NCBI GenBank assembly: GCA_037176725.1
Contig: JAZBRS010000026.1
Location: 153,337,501 to 153,401,500 of the forward strand
Source of the DNA: Posidonia oceanica
Taxonomy: Eukaryota; Streptophyta; Magnoliopsida; Alismatales; Posidoniaceae
DNA: 64,000 nucleotides
Reading direction: 5' to 3'
Of this stretch, positions 11,701 to 21,740 are shown in pieces; position 1 is the first letter of the stretch; each line of letters begins with the position of its first letter. A program made the translations under genes and the position numbers. The notes beneath the pieces were generated by a model that saw only the letters and a program-made list of their open reading frames with translations, was not told the DNA's origin and ran no database searches.

Positions 11701-12372
11701 TTTATCCCTCACATGTCGCTTGCATTGCATGGTTTTCCTCGCAGTTTTGCTTTATCACCTGCATTTGCATTAAGGCAATGACTCTTACTGCCTTGGAGTT
11801 CTCACGAACAAGGCTTGCCCATTCAGAACACTAGTAGCATTGCTGAGCACATAGCTTGCACGTTTAATTCCCTGCACGCATATTAGCACTTAGAGCACAG
11901 CATTAGCCATTTAGGCATTAGGCACGCATCTCTTGGCATATGCGAGCGAGTTAAGCCTAAGAAAGACCGATTCTCGGGCGTGTCAGAGGTGCCTAACACC
12001 TTCCCCGCACGTACTAGGAGTCCTTGTCCTTTCTCTTGGCATGCAATGACCATATTACCCTTATCCTAGGCACGAGTCATAGCATAGCATAGCATAGCAT
12101 TGCACTGCATTACATAGCATCGCATCTCCTTTGCATTCTTTTGCTTGGTTTTGCATATTTATTCGCACATTTCCCTGATTTTCCTTGTCTCTCGATCCAA
12201 TAGACACGGTGGCGATTCTGATTTGTCTTATCTTTTCTTTTCCCGCTTTTGCCAGTGTTTCCGAGTCGAGTTTCCTTCCTTGGATTCCGCTGCATATAGT
12301 GGACATAGTTCTGATCGGTGCACACGAGCTTTGGCATCGTGCATGGACGATCTGAATTTCAGGATTACTACA
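8777..12372 (+). repeat. 5' LTR of element A (3596 bases)
   Basis: It begins TGTAGACACCCC and ends GGATTACTACA (TG...CA), one base before the PBS. It has a T- and GCATG-rich body in which the palindrome GCGTCCAACGTTGGACGC or close variants recur, clustered at 9007-9096 and then near 9950, 10180, 10403, 10640, 10875, 11095 and 11335. A run of short 'GCATCGTTTTCC' repeats lies at 11405-11700. A block conserved in A, B and C follows at 11955-12035, including 'gtgcctaacaccttccccgc'. No TATA box is called with confidence. ORFs within it are duplicated in the 3' LTR simply because the LTR is, and are not treated as genes. Confidence 0.92.
9007..9096. repeat. Cluster of alternating palindromes in LTR A
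   Basis: Four GTTGGACGC half-sites alternate with three GCGTCCAAC half-sites, giving back-to-back palindromes spaced 28 bases apart. The 3' LTR copy (26627-26690) has one fewer unit, a deletion of about 27 bases. The arrangement could form a cruciform or stem-loops. Confidence 0.85.
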
Positions 12373-12373
12373 G

Positions 12374-12391
12374 TGGCTACTCTGCTGGGGA
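12374..12391 (+). promoter_or_regulatory. Primer-binding site of element A (tRNA-Arg-like)
   Basis: TGGCTACTCTGCTGGGGA starts two bases after the LTR end. It matches the site of element C (60579-60596) and the tRNA-Arg-type site known in Ogre-like elements (I recall TGGCGACTCCGCTGGGGA). If so, A has two substitutions relative to that form. The tRNA assignment is from memory of the family. Confidence 0.75.
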
Positions 12392-13593
12392 ACTAGTACT
12401 CCGGCTTTCGCTTGGCTTTCTCGCCGCTTGCATTTTGCACCTTTGCCTGCCTTTTGCTTTTGCATGCCTTGTCTACTTGCTTGCCTTACCCGTTTATATG
12501 CTTTATTGCTTGCTTCACTTTTACATGCTTTACTGCTTGCCTGCATTTACTTGCTTTATTTACCCACTTATTTGTGCTTTATTTCTTGCATTATGCATGT
12601 CTAAATATTTGCTTGACGCACTATGCATGCCTTTTGGATGATAAATGCTTTCTTTATACCAATGCAATGCCACTGCACCTGCACATACTATGCATACTTG
12701 CCTTTTACTATGATAAGTGTTTTCCCTTCACTATCATGCTCACAGCACTAGCACATACCATGCGTATGCCTTTTGCAATGATTTGTGTTGCTTGCTTGCC
12801 ATGTTTGGGTGATTTTCTTCCCCTTTTGCATTAAGCCTAAGGACAATTAGAGATTGATTGTTTCCCCCACGGCTAACTAAAAACGGCAAGTAAAAATAAA
12901 CTCTAGGAGCAACTAGAGACTGCAACACACCTGCACTCCCTTTGAGTTAATAAAATGCGCAAGATAAAACGCGAAGCATTTGCATAAAGCATCATATAGG
13001 GCATGCATTCTTCTCATCTGAGTCTGCCTACTTGTTTGAGATGGATAGTCCTGGTCTCTTGCCTCGACACTTTGGCATGGCGTGAGTAGATCGGTCTATC
13101 CCCCCTTGTCAGGGGGTCACGTCGGTGTTAGTAAAGGGTACTACCCATGCTTCTGGCAGGGTCGAGCCTCCTAAAGCACCACCACGTTATACCAGAGCTC
13201 TGGCTAGGTTTGAGACATGGGACCTACTTTTTCTAGCCTGAGTCGGTGACCCGTACACCCATGAGCGTCCGAAGTAGACTACCTATTAGGACACCCTAGA
13301 TTGGTGAGGGAGAGCATGCTAGAAAGCATACATTCGCATTCATAACATACATCAAAGCATTTGCATTTTACTTTCGGGTTCTAACCCTTATTTTTGCTTG
13401 CCTTTCATGCAGAGGTCAGTGAGCGAGTTCCATAGCCGGAGCTCGAGTTCTTTCTCTTGCTAACGCCCCTGTCGCGGCACTTGCTTCCGACCATCCACTT
13501 CCGAGAGATTTCGACTTCGCGATAATAGCTCCTCCTAGGATTCATCCTCTTGCTCCCTGTCGTAGTCCTGTGATCACTCGCTCTCGGTCAGCG
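12392..13593 (+). other. 5' leader of element A, conserved with element C
   Basis: Untranslated leader between PBS and gag. From about 12895 to 13400 it aligns with 61195-61690 of element C. Shared landmarks are 'aggagcaactagagact', 'gttaataaaatg', 'catcatatagggcatgcatt', 'tgagtcggtgacccgtacac' and 'gtgaggg...catactagaaagcatac'. Indels of non-triplet length between A and C argue against coding. There is no upstream ORF1 of the kind reported for classical Ogre elements. A packaging or dimerisation role is possible but only inferred. Confidence 0.7.
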
Positions 13594-15833
13594 ATGGCCC
13601 AGTTTGTTGGTGATTCCCAGGTCCCTGTTGCCCCAGAGGTGGTTCTCGTTTCGGTCCCTCCGACTCCGACATTGGCCCCCTCTGTGCCAGCATCTCCTTC
13701 TCTGGTACAGTTGCCTCCCCTCTATTCTGTAGGGTAGTGGCAGGCTTCGCCGAACCCAGTTGCCGAGTCCCTCTTGGTATCCACCACCCGCGCTCCCGAG
13801 GTGCCCCTGACTCCTCCTTCACAAGGTAATGTCACTTTTGACACCCACCTACTGTGGCAAATTTCACCTTAGGACCTCCACCTCCTGAACAGTCTGCGTC
13901 CCGGCCGCTTGACTTTGGTCCCCTGTCGGTCCTGCAACTCAGCATACCCACTGACGGGTCCCTTGAGGCACAGTATCGGTAGCTGATGGAGACTGTCCAA
14001 AGACTACAGGGCATGGCTCTATCTCTTCGCCCCTCTTTCACTCCGGTCGCTCCCGAGGCTCCGCTACGGCCTGCACTTACGTCACAGTCATTCCCTTCTG
14101 CTCTCCCGCCCAGACCATAGCTTCAGCTACTCACTGCTCCGGCGATGGGGGCTCAGCTTCCGCCTCCTGCATATGCACAACACATTGCACAGCATCCTCC
14201 TCCGCCATCTAGTGGCCAGTCCTTAGGGATGGTTGGCAAGCGCATTCAACCCATCACGACCTTCACAGCATTGATTCGGGCTGGCACCCACGTGGAGAGT
14301 TCGCTACTGGGTGGCAACTTCCCGGCGCTCTCTGCGCTTGCCAAGCAGGTAGCCACCAGCAGCAACACCAGCAGCACCAATAGCAGCACCAGCAACAACG
14401 GCAGTGGTAGCACCAGCAGCCGTCCTAAGAAGAAGGACTCACCGAAACCCATTGTTGCCTACATCAACCCCGCACCCGCACTCGCGCCCGTGCCTGTTCT
14501 ACTGGCAGTTCGGCCTCCCCCGAATCAGGTAGTGTACGCACCAGCACATAGGGCACACACCACACCACAAATCACTACCACCGCCCAACCAGTGTATCCT
14601 ACCGCACCGGTCCGACAAGCGCAGCCCCAGGGGTAGAGGCAGTAATTCAGAGAGCGGCGTCAATTCACCCCACTGGTGGAACCGCTGAATGCCGTCCTCC
14701 CCAAGGTCGCGTCATATCTGAGGTTTCCCGAGGTTTGCCTGCCGCCAAATCCACTTCCACCTTGGTATAAGGCGAATTTCTTTTGCGACTTTCATCGAGC
14801 CGTAAGGCACTCGACGAATAGTTGCCTCACTTTACGGGACGCCATTCAGAATTTGATCGAATCGGGAACGATCATGATCCACATGCACGAGGCATCCTCT
14901 TCAACTCCCCCATTAGCATCAACCCCTACACTAGCATCAGCATCCCCTCATGCCAGTATCGTCCACCAGCCCCTCCCGGAGCATCCCAATCCGGAAGGCA
15001 CGGGGACCTCGGGAATCTATTCTCTCTCCCCTTCTGGGCCTGCTACGTCTGTGGTAGACCCCTCCGAGCTCATTCATGATGTCTCAGAGTCCTTCCCTCT
15101 CTCTCTCTATCGTGCGGCCATTGCTGGCTCCGAGTCGGGGATTCTTATGATCCAACCGCGTGCCAGGCCGGGGTGCTCTGCCGCGCGTCCTACCATGCAT
15201 CCTCAGGCCCCTGCCTTTGTATATCTTCAGGCTAGACCGCAGGCCCAAACCCCTGCCTCCCTCTTAGGTAGACCCCCAGCCAGCCTACTAGCTAGGTCTT
15301 AGCTAGGGCCTCCAGTAACCTACCAGCAGCATCACCCATTTCCCCCTCGCCCAGCATATGCCCCCGTAGCCCCTCTTGTGCTCGCGGCACAGGCCCCCGC
15401 GGTTATTAACTTAACCTGGGACCTCCATCGCGTGCCCTACGACTACACCACGGAAACGTGTGTGGAAGTTACGCGATCGGGGAGGGTCTACAAGCCCCCA
15501 GTTTCGGTGGTAAGGCCCAGCCGTCCAGCACCCGCTGTACCCCCACCAGCCAACCAACCCACAGCACCCCCAGCATCGAGCCAACCCCCTGCACCTAGCC
15601 CTGTAGAGCCTACCCCCAAAGCACCTCCTTCTACCACCAGAAAGTTGCACCACAAGATCGACATCACCTCCCAGCTTAGGAGGGTTAAAGCAGACATTTC
15701 AATTTGGGACCTTATACAGTCCTCGTCCGAACACCGCGAGACCTTCCTCCGAGTGTTCCAAGCAGCCCATGTGTCCCAAGCTATAGAACCCGCAGCCCTG
15801 GAAAGCATGGTTGGCGTCATCGCGGAGCCCTAG
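13594..15833 (+). pseudogene. gag: gag of element A, capsid core deleted
   Basis: Structural polyprotein, N-terminal part of gag-pol. The first ATG at 13594 (MAQFV) matches MAQYV of element C. Conserved in-frame codons upstream of both ATGs leave the true start open. A proline-rich N-terminus breaks at a TAG at 13735 and by frameshifts before 14145. From 14145 to 15833 one frame holds the PITTF...HVESS segment, a Ser/Asn-rich linker, a CX2HX4HX4C knuckle (near 14783), a long Pro/Ala/Ser spacer, and 'EVTRSGRVY' followed by 'SIWDLIQSSSEHRE', both typical of Ogre-like polyproteins. Compared with C, about 835 bases holding the whole capsid domain are missing at about 14235. In-frame stops lie at 14634 (TAG), just after it (TAA), 15300 (TAG) and 15831 (TAG, where B has CAG). 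Confidence 0.85.
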
Positions 15834-16506
15834 ATCATCTCTTTCACGAGCGATAAGCTACCACCGGCGGGGATTAATCACAACCAGCCCTTGTTTGTCA
15901 CGGTGCAATACAAAAACTTTCGCATTCCTCTATCGCTGGTTGATAACGGATCAGGCCTTAATGTCTATCCCTTGCGCACAGCACCCAGACTTGGATTCAA
16001 AGCCGAGGATATCACCCCGGCAATAAAGGGAATGACAGCTTTTGACAACACCCACCATGACGCTCTAGGGATTCTGATTATTTCTCTCGAGATTGGCCCG
16101 ATCGTCTTCGATGTAGAGTTCTACATTGTTGACTTAGAGCCCAATTTCAATCTTCTGCTTGGGTGCCCTTGGCTGCATAAGCATCAGGTCATCCCCTCGA
16201 CCCTCCACCGCATGATCAAGTTTCACCGCGCATCAGGTCATCCCCTCGACCCTCCACCGCATGATCAAGTTTCGCCGCGGCGACGATGTTATCGTTGTCA
16301 TGGCAGAAAATTTCAAGAAAGAGTGGATCGAGGCGGTTGTACCTATCTCTTCGCAGACTGTCCCTTTTGACCCCGAACTTTCAGATGCTTTGTATCGAGT
16401 TAATCGGTATGAGCCGGTTAACTTTATACCCGATCTTGAACGCAACAACTCCTTGGCCGTTCACAGCAATCCCTTCCAGATGGTCGAGAATGTCTGTTAC
16501 AGGTGA
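15834..16506 (+). pseudogene. pro: Aspartic protease of element A
   Basis: Retropepsin-like protease that would process the polyprotein. Seen: 'NHNQPLFVTVQYKNFRIPLS' followed by LVDNGSGLNV, with DNGS as the active-site motif. The same DNGS occurs in B, so it is a family trait rather than a mutation. The flap/core 'FDVEFYIVDLEPNFNLLLGCPWLH' region follows in shorter matching pieces. A 49-base tandem duplication at about 16186-16283 shifts the frame. The C-terminal part resumes as 'GDDVIVVMAENFKKEW' in the next frame and ends at a TGA at 16504, where B has the tryptophan of 'RRWGY'. Confidence 0.85.
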
Positions 16507-18240
16507 GGCTATGTCAAGGGAACGCCTCTCAGGTGATACGGCCAGGGAATCGCTGAGCCGGTCAAAGCAGCAGAGCGAAGAGATTTCGAAGGACTCGGAT
16601 ATGACCCGCAGTCAGACAAAAGCGCATGCATGCAGCCAGCAAATCAGAGCATGGCCATCCTCCGAGACCTTGCTAACTTTACCAGTGCAGGTACCCTGGG
16701 TTCCAGCAGTCAGGCCCCAGCACAGCAGGTGTCATGCTCAAGTTCTCCACTACCGACGGAAGAATGGGTCTGCATAGAGGACTACTACTCTGATGAGGAG
16801 CAGTCTGGCATAGTTGAGGCGGCCCCAACCAGCAGTAAGGATCAGCTCAGCGTGGCAGCATCTCGGTCAGTTTGTCTAGCACTCACTGATGTACCAGCAG
16901 AATCAGCAGATTTCATGGCAGGATTGACAGTCTCTCCTCTCTTTGCAGTTACACCAGCATCAAGGACAGCAGTAGCAGCAGCTCCAAGGTCAGGGGCACC
17001 CCATCCAGCACTGTCCAGTGATCTGCTTATGGCCGCAGCCGCACCAGCACAGAGCTCACCGTTTCTGGCAGCGCAGTCAGCCGAGTCAGAAGGCAGCGCG
17101 ATTTGGCCCGCTTCATGCACAGTACAGCAAGCAGGCCTGGTGGCTCCCTCCGGCACACAGTTGTCAGCTGTAGCAGGACAAGATTTGTGGAGGACCCCCA
17201 CAGCATCTTTAGAAAGAACCACCATCATGATCGGGTGCCGGCGTTTTGTCCCCCAGCATGGCCGCCCAGTTATTGGCCCACTGGAAGAGCTCCTTTGCCT
17301 CCCCTCCAATTGCAGCGGTGACCCTGACAGCATACCCGCGAGCAGCAGCACAGCAGATGCCTCAAGCAACAGCACACCCGACAGGCGAGCCAGAGCCAGA
17401 ACCCCCCGTCGCCTATTACGTCGACTCTCCCTCGGATGAGGAGCAAGCAGCATCTGTAGAGGTTGAGATTGACTTTGCGATGGGAGACTTGGAGCAGCTA
17501 TTCCAAGAGCAACTCGTGTCGCTGGCAGAGGACGTCGTAAAGCATGAAGCAGCACGGAAGAAGGGGAAAGTCGTGGCTACGGATCCCTCCATCATGGCCA
17601 TTGAAGAAGATCCAGCAGCAGCAGCGCCCGCTAGACCAGATGAGCTCATCACTCAGCGGCCAGGTGGCGGGTCTAGGTGGTATGTGCAATCCATGCCCCA
17701 CGCAACACCGCAAGCATTAGCATAGCAGCATTAGCATAGCAAGCATCAGCAGCACAACAGGCATCAGCATCAACAGCACAGCAAGCATCAGCATCGGCAG
17801 CACCGCAAGCATCAGCATCCACAGCACAACATGCATTAGCATCTGCAGCATAGCAAGCGTTAGCACAGCAAGCATCAGCAGCACAACATGCATCAGCATC
17901 GGCAGCACAGCAGGCATCAGCATTAGCACCCACAGCATCAACGTCAGCATCTGCAACACATCATGCACAAGCAGTAGCACCGCAACCAACCGCACAAGTA
18001 GCAGTAGCATCGCAAGCAACAGCACAGCATGCACAAGCAGTAGTATTGCAAGCAACCGCACGGGAAGTAACCGCACAAGCAGCAACAGCACAGCCAACAG
18101 AAACAGTGCAGATAGCAGTAGCAGAGCCAGCAGAGTCAGCGGAATCAGCAGAGTCAACGGCCGTAGAGCAAGATGAGCAAGCAGAGGAGATTGCCAAAAC
18201 AGAGATCGCCCACCGAGGATATAGAAACATTCGGGTAAGC
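16507..18240 (+). pseudogene. Pro-RT linker of element A (acidic, then GCA-repeat region)
   Basis: Poorly conserved spacer between protease and reverse transcriptase, where Ogre elements are reported to carry an intron. It opens with 'GYVKGTPLR', a TGA (16534) and 'EEWVCIEDYYSDEEQSG'. Next come low-complexity Ala/Ser/Pro sequence, a frame change near 17380, and a recognisable conserved piece 'VAYYVDSPSDEEQAA'...'ARPDELIT' that B also has (46200-46440). From 17700 to 18170 it degenerates into an imperfect GCA/CAGCAT trinucleotide-type repeat with stops. Similar but shorter low-complexity sequence exists in B. Function unknown; it may be an intron remnant, a disordered linker, or both. Confidence 0.6.
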
Positions 18241-19497
18241 ATGACTATCCTGAAGCGTCACCAGGGCCAAGCAGCAGAACAAATTCATTCCTTTGATATA
18301 ACAGACCCTACCTTCGAAAAGGAGATCCTCACGGAACTCATTGCATATGGAGAGAAGGATGATACAGGCGATGATGAGAATGATGAACCATCGCCTGAGT
18401 TCCGGCCCCATGACGACGATCCCGAAGGCCCCAACCTCCATGTCGAAGAGGAGATGGAGGTTGTCAACATTGGCACAGCTGAAGAAGCCAGAGAGGTCCG
18501 TATCAGCACCCATCTGTTGCCCCAGGCTAGAGCAGAATTCATTGCAGTCTTGAAAGAGTATGTGGATGTCTTCGCCTGGAGCTATGAAGATATGGTCGGC
18601 CTCGACATTGAAATAGTTGTGCACAACCTGCCCCTGAATCCAGACACAAAGCCAATAAAGCAAAAGCTAAGAAGATGGCGACCGTAATGGCTACTCATGA
18701 TCAAAGAAGAGATCATGAAGCAGCACAATGTTAACTTCCTCAAGGTCGTCCTTTACCCTGAATGGCTTGCAAATGTTGTGCCAGTGCCTAAGAAGGATGG
18801 CCGAGTCCGCATGTGCATCGACTATCGGGACCTGAACAAGGCTAGTCCTAAGGACGATTTTCCTCTACCGCACATTGACGTCCTAGTCGACAACACTGTA
18901 GGCCACAAAATGCTCTCTTTCATGGACGGCTTCTCCGATTACAACTAAATCAAATTGGCAGAAGAAGACATGGAGAAAACCTCCTTCATCACCCCTTGGG
19001 GTGTCTTCTGCTATCAAGTTATGCCATTTGGGCTGAAGAATGCTGGTGCAACCTATCAAAGGGCAATGACTGCGTTGTTCCATGACCACATGCAACAAGA
19101 AGTTGAGGTTTACATGGACGACATGATTGCCAAGTCTAAAGAGCTTGAGGATCACCTCGCCTGTCTAAGGAAGCTCTTTGGTCGCTTGAGGAAGTATAAG
19201 TTGCGCCTCAATTCCAGCAAATGCGTATTCGAGGTATCATTTGGCAAGATCCTAGGCTACATAGTTAGCCAGAGGGGGATTGAAGTGGACCCGATGATGG
19301 CAAAAGCCATCGTGGACATGCCACCCCCTAGGACTGAAAGAGAAGTCCGAGGCCTACTCGGACGCCTACAGTATATCAGTCGGTTCATTGCACAGCTCAC
19401 GCCTATCTGCGAACCGATCTTTAAGCTCCTAAAGAAGCATGCACAAATCAACTAGAGCAAAGAGTGCCAGGCTGCATTTGACAAGATCAAGCAGCTA
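18241..19497 (+). pseudogene. rt: Reverse transcriptase of element A
   Basis: RNA-dependent DNA polymerase domain. An acidic pre-RT segment leads to 'FAWSYEDMVGLD' and 'KPIKQKLRRWRP', the usual Ty3/gypsy RT start. The fingers motif 'KKDGRVRMCIDYRDLNKASP' follows, then the first catalytic Asp in FMDGF (about 18925) and YMDD at 19111-19122 with 'EVYMDDMIAKSKE', the thumb 'LGRLQYISRFIAQLTPICE' and 'KNAGATYQRAMTALFH'. All lie in one frame, broken only by TAA at 18685, TAA at 18946 (the Gln of YNQI) and TAG at 19453 (the Trp of INWS). Catalytic residues are intact, so decay is by stops rather than loss of the domain. Confidence 0.93.
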
Positions 19498-19944
19498 TTG
19501 ATCAAACCTCTTGTTTTGGTTCCTCCAACGCCAAGGAGACCTCTCCTTCTCTACCTTTCTACCACGCAGCATTCCATGGGCGCCGTCTTAGGCCAACATG
19601 ACGAATCAGGTAGAAAGGAGCGTGCTATTTATTACCTGAGCAAGAAATTCAATGATTGCGAAGCCAGGTATAGCACAATAGAGAAGACCTACTTATCACT
19701 CTTCTGGGCCGCACAGAAGCTGAGGCACTATATGATGGCGTATCCAGTCCGACTTCTCTGCCGACATGACCCCATCAAGTTCCTCTTCCAAAAGCCAGCC
19801 AAGGTAGGCAGATGCGTCAAGTGGCAGGTGTTGTTGTTTCAGTACGACATCACCTTCGTCACGCAGTGGGCCATGAAGGGCCAGGCCATGGCAGATCATC
19901 TTGTCGACTTTCCCTTGCGTGAGTACCAGCCTCTCCGGACGTAG
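19498..19944 (+). pseudogene. rnh: First (gypsy-type) RNase H of element A, catalytic residues lost
   Basis: It follows RT in the same frame. 'LLLYLSTTQHSMGAVLGQHD' replaces the usual Asp-bearing start with Ser. 'YSTIEKTYLSLFWAAQKLRH' keeps the Glu region, and 'VRLLCRHDPIKFLF' follows. Loss of the catalytic set here is typical of Tat elements, in which this domain acts only as a tether and the second RNase H does the chemistry. It ends at TAG 19942. Confidence 0.85.
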
Positions 19945-20440
19945 TTCCCAGATGAGGACATCCTCTTTGCAATGAGGACTCTGGCGAAGAGGACCCTGAA
20001 GACCAAGAGCAGTGGTAGCTGTACTTTGATGGCACTGTCAACAAGAAGGGTCGAGGCATAGGCGTAGTGCTGGTAACGCCGTAGGGACAGATGATCCCCT
20101 TTGGAAGGAAGCTGACCTTCAAGTGCACTAATAATGAAGCGGAATATGAAGCATGCATCCTGGGATTGAAGGTCGCACTCAAGCATGAGTCACAGAAGCT
20201 GCATGTGCACAGCGATGCCATGCTAGTTATTTCCCAAGTGAATGGTGATGATTGGAGGACAAAGGATCCAAAGCTTGTGCCATATCACGAACATCTGCTG
20301 AAGCTGATAGAAGAATTTGCAAGCATCCGCTTCTCGTATATGAATAGGGCAAGGAACGCATATGCAGATGCGCTAGCAACCTTGGCGTCCTGGCTCAGTA
20401 TACCTGAAGACTGTGCAGTGGATGTATCAGTGACCTACAT
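19945..20440 (+). pseudogene. arnh: Second, archaeal-type RNase H (aRNH) of element A
   Basis: RNase H1-like domain typical of the Tat lineage, which would degrade the RNA strand during reverse transcription. Seen: LYFDGTVN (catalytic Asp, codon at 20028), 'CTNNEAEYEACILGL' (Glu), 'HVHSDAMLVISQVNGD' (Asp) and 'RARNAYADALATLAS' (final Asp). Defects: a one-base loss near 19972 puts this domain in a different frame from the first RNase H, with TAG at 20016 and TAG at 20082. B carries a TAG at the second of these positions and a normal His codon at the first. The four-acidic-residue set is otherwise preserved. Confidence 0.9.
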
Positions 20441-21740
20441 GGAGCAGCTTGCGCATTGCTTGAGCATAGAGGAGGCAGATCCAGTAAAAGAGCAACCTTG
20501 GTACCACGATATCAAGACCTTCCTGGAGTTCGGCAGCCACCCGGCTGGCACCTCAGCAGCAGACAAAAGAACCTTGGCGCGTCTGGCGTCAAAGTATGTG
20601 TTAGGAGCAGGGCTGCTATACAGAAGATCATACAGTCAAATGCTCCTACGTTGCCTAAGCAAGATAGAGGCTAACACGCTAATGCTCCAAGTTCATGCAG
20701 GGACTTGCGGCCCGCATATGAACGGCATGTTGCTGGCCAAGAAGATCATGCTGCAGGGCTACTTCTAGTCAACCATGGAGGCAGACTGCTGCCAGTTTGT
20801 GCGTAGATGCCACAACCACCAGATCCATGGTAATCTCATGCACGCTCCCCTGCAGGAATTGCACAGCATGTCCTCGCCATGGCCCTTCTCCACATGGGGG
20901 ATTGATGTCATCGATGCTATACACCCTGTTGCTTCGAATGGTCATCGCTTCATTCTGGTAGTGATAGACTACTTCACTAAGTGGGTGGAAGCAACCTCCT
21001 ACAAGGCAGTCATAGCCGTGGCGACAGAGAAGTTTATCAGGAACAACATCGTCGCCCGATATGGGATCCTGCATGCAATCATCTCTGACAACGGCTCGAA
21101 CTTTATTGCAAAGAGGATCGAAGAGTACCTGCAGAACCTCAAGATCAAGCATCATAAATCCTCGCCCTATCGGCCGCTAATGAATGGAGCAGTGGAGTCT
21201 GCCAACAAAAACATTGTGAAAATAATGAAATAGTTGGTAGAAACCCACAAAGACTGGCATGATAAGCTTCCGTATGCACTCTGGGCATACAGGACATTAG
21301 TGCAGACCTCGACAGGAGCTACCCCGTACTCACTGGCGTACGGCATGGAGGCAGTGCTGCCTGTCGAAGTAGAGATCCCCTTGCTGCGGATCCTACGAGA
21401 AGCCGAGCTGGAAGAAGCAGAGTGGGTTGAGGACCGCTGTGTCTAGCTCAACCTGATTGATGAGCACAGATTGCAAGCAATGCACATTGCTCACTGCTAT
21501 CAGAAGCGGATGGCTAGAGCATACCTAAAGAAAGTGCGGCCTAGAAGCTTCTAGCCAGAGGACCTCGTTCTCCGAGCCATCCACCTGCCAGACGGTCGAG
21601 GCAAATTCCGACTCAACTGGTGTGGCCCCTTTGTGGTCAAGCAGGCATTCTCAGGCGGCGCAGCAATTCTTGAGGACATGGACCAGGTTGGGCAGTCAGA
21701 ACCGGTCAATGCATGCTACCTCAAGAAGTACTATCAGTAG
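20441..21740 (+). pseudogene. int: Integrase of element A, no chromodomain
   Basis: DNA-joining enzyme. The zinc-binding part has 'LQVHAGTCGPHMNGMLLAKK' and DCCQFVRRCHNH. The last Cys of the HHCC set is His here, while B has CHSC. The catalytic core shows WGIDVI, SDNGSNF and 'GAVESANKN', with 35 residues between the second Asp and the Glu (D,D-35-E). The C-terminal 'RGKFRLNWCGPFVV' module ends 'EPVNACYLKKYYQ' with TAG at 21738 and no chromodomain, as in Tat elements. Internal stops: 20766 (TAG, Trp of YFWST), 21231 (TAG), 21444 (TAG, shared with B) and 21552 (TAG). Confidence 0.92.

Noticed and set aside
16495..16510. CAG|GTGAGG as the donor of the Ogre-type pro-RT intron
   Set aside because: B has CAGATGGGG at the same place, so the GT appears to come from the Trp-to-TGA change in A.
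19940..20030. Programmed frameshift between the first RNase H and aRNH
   Set aside because: The frame change in A is a one-base loss near 19972, while B keeps the frame there and shifts after LYFDG by a deletion; the events are independent.
13594..21740. Alternative genetic code or programmed TAG read-through to explain the many TAG codons
   Set aside because: TGA and TAA also occur, stops sit within catalytic domains at differing sites in different copies, and sister copies have Gln or Trp there; decay explains this better.
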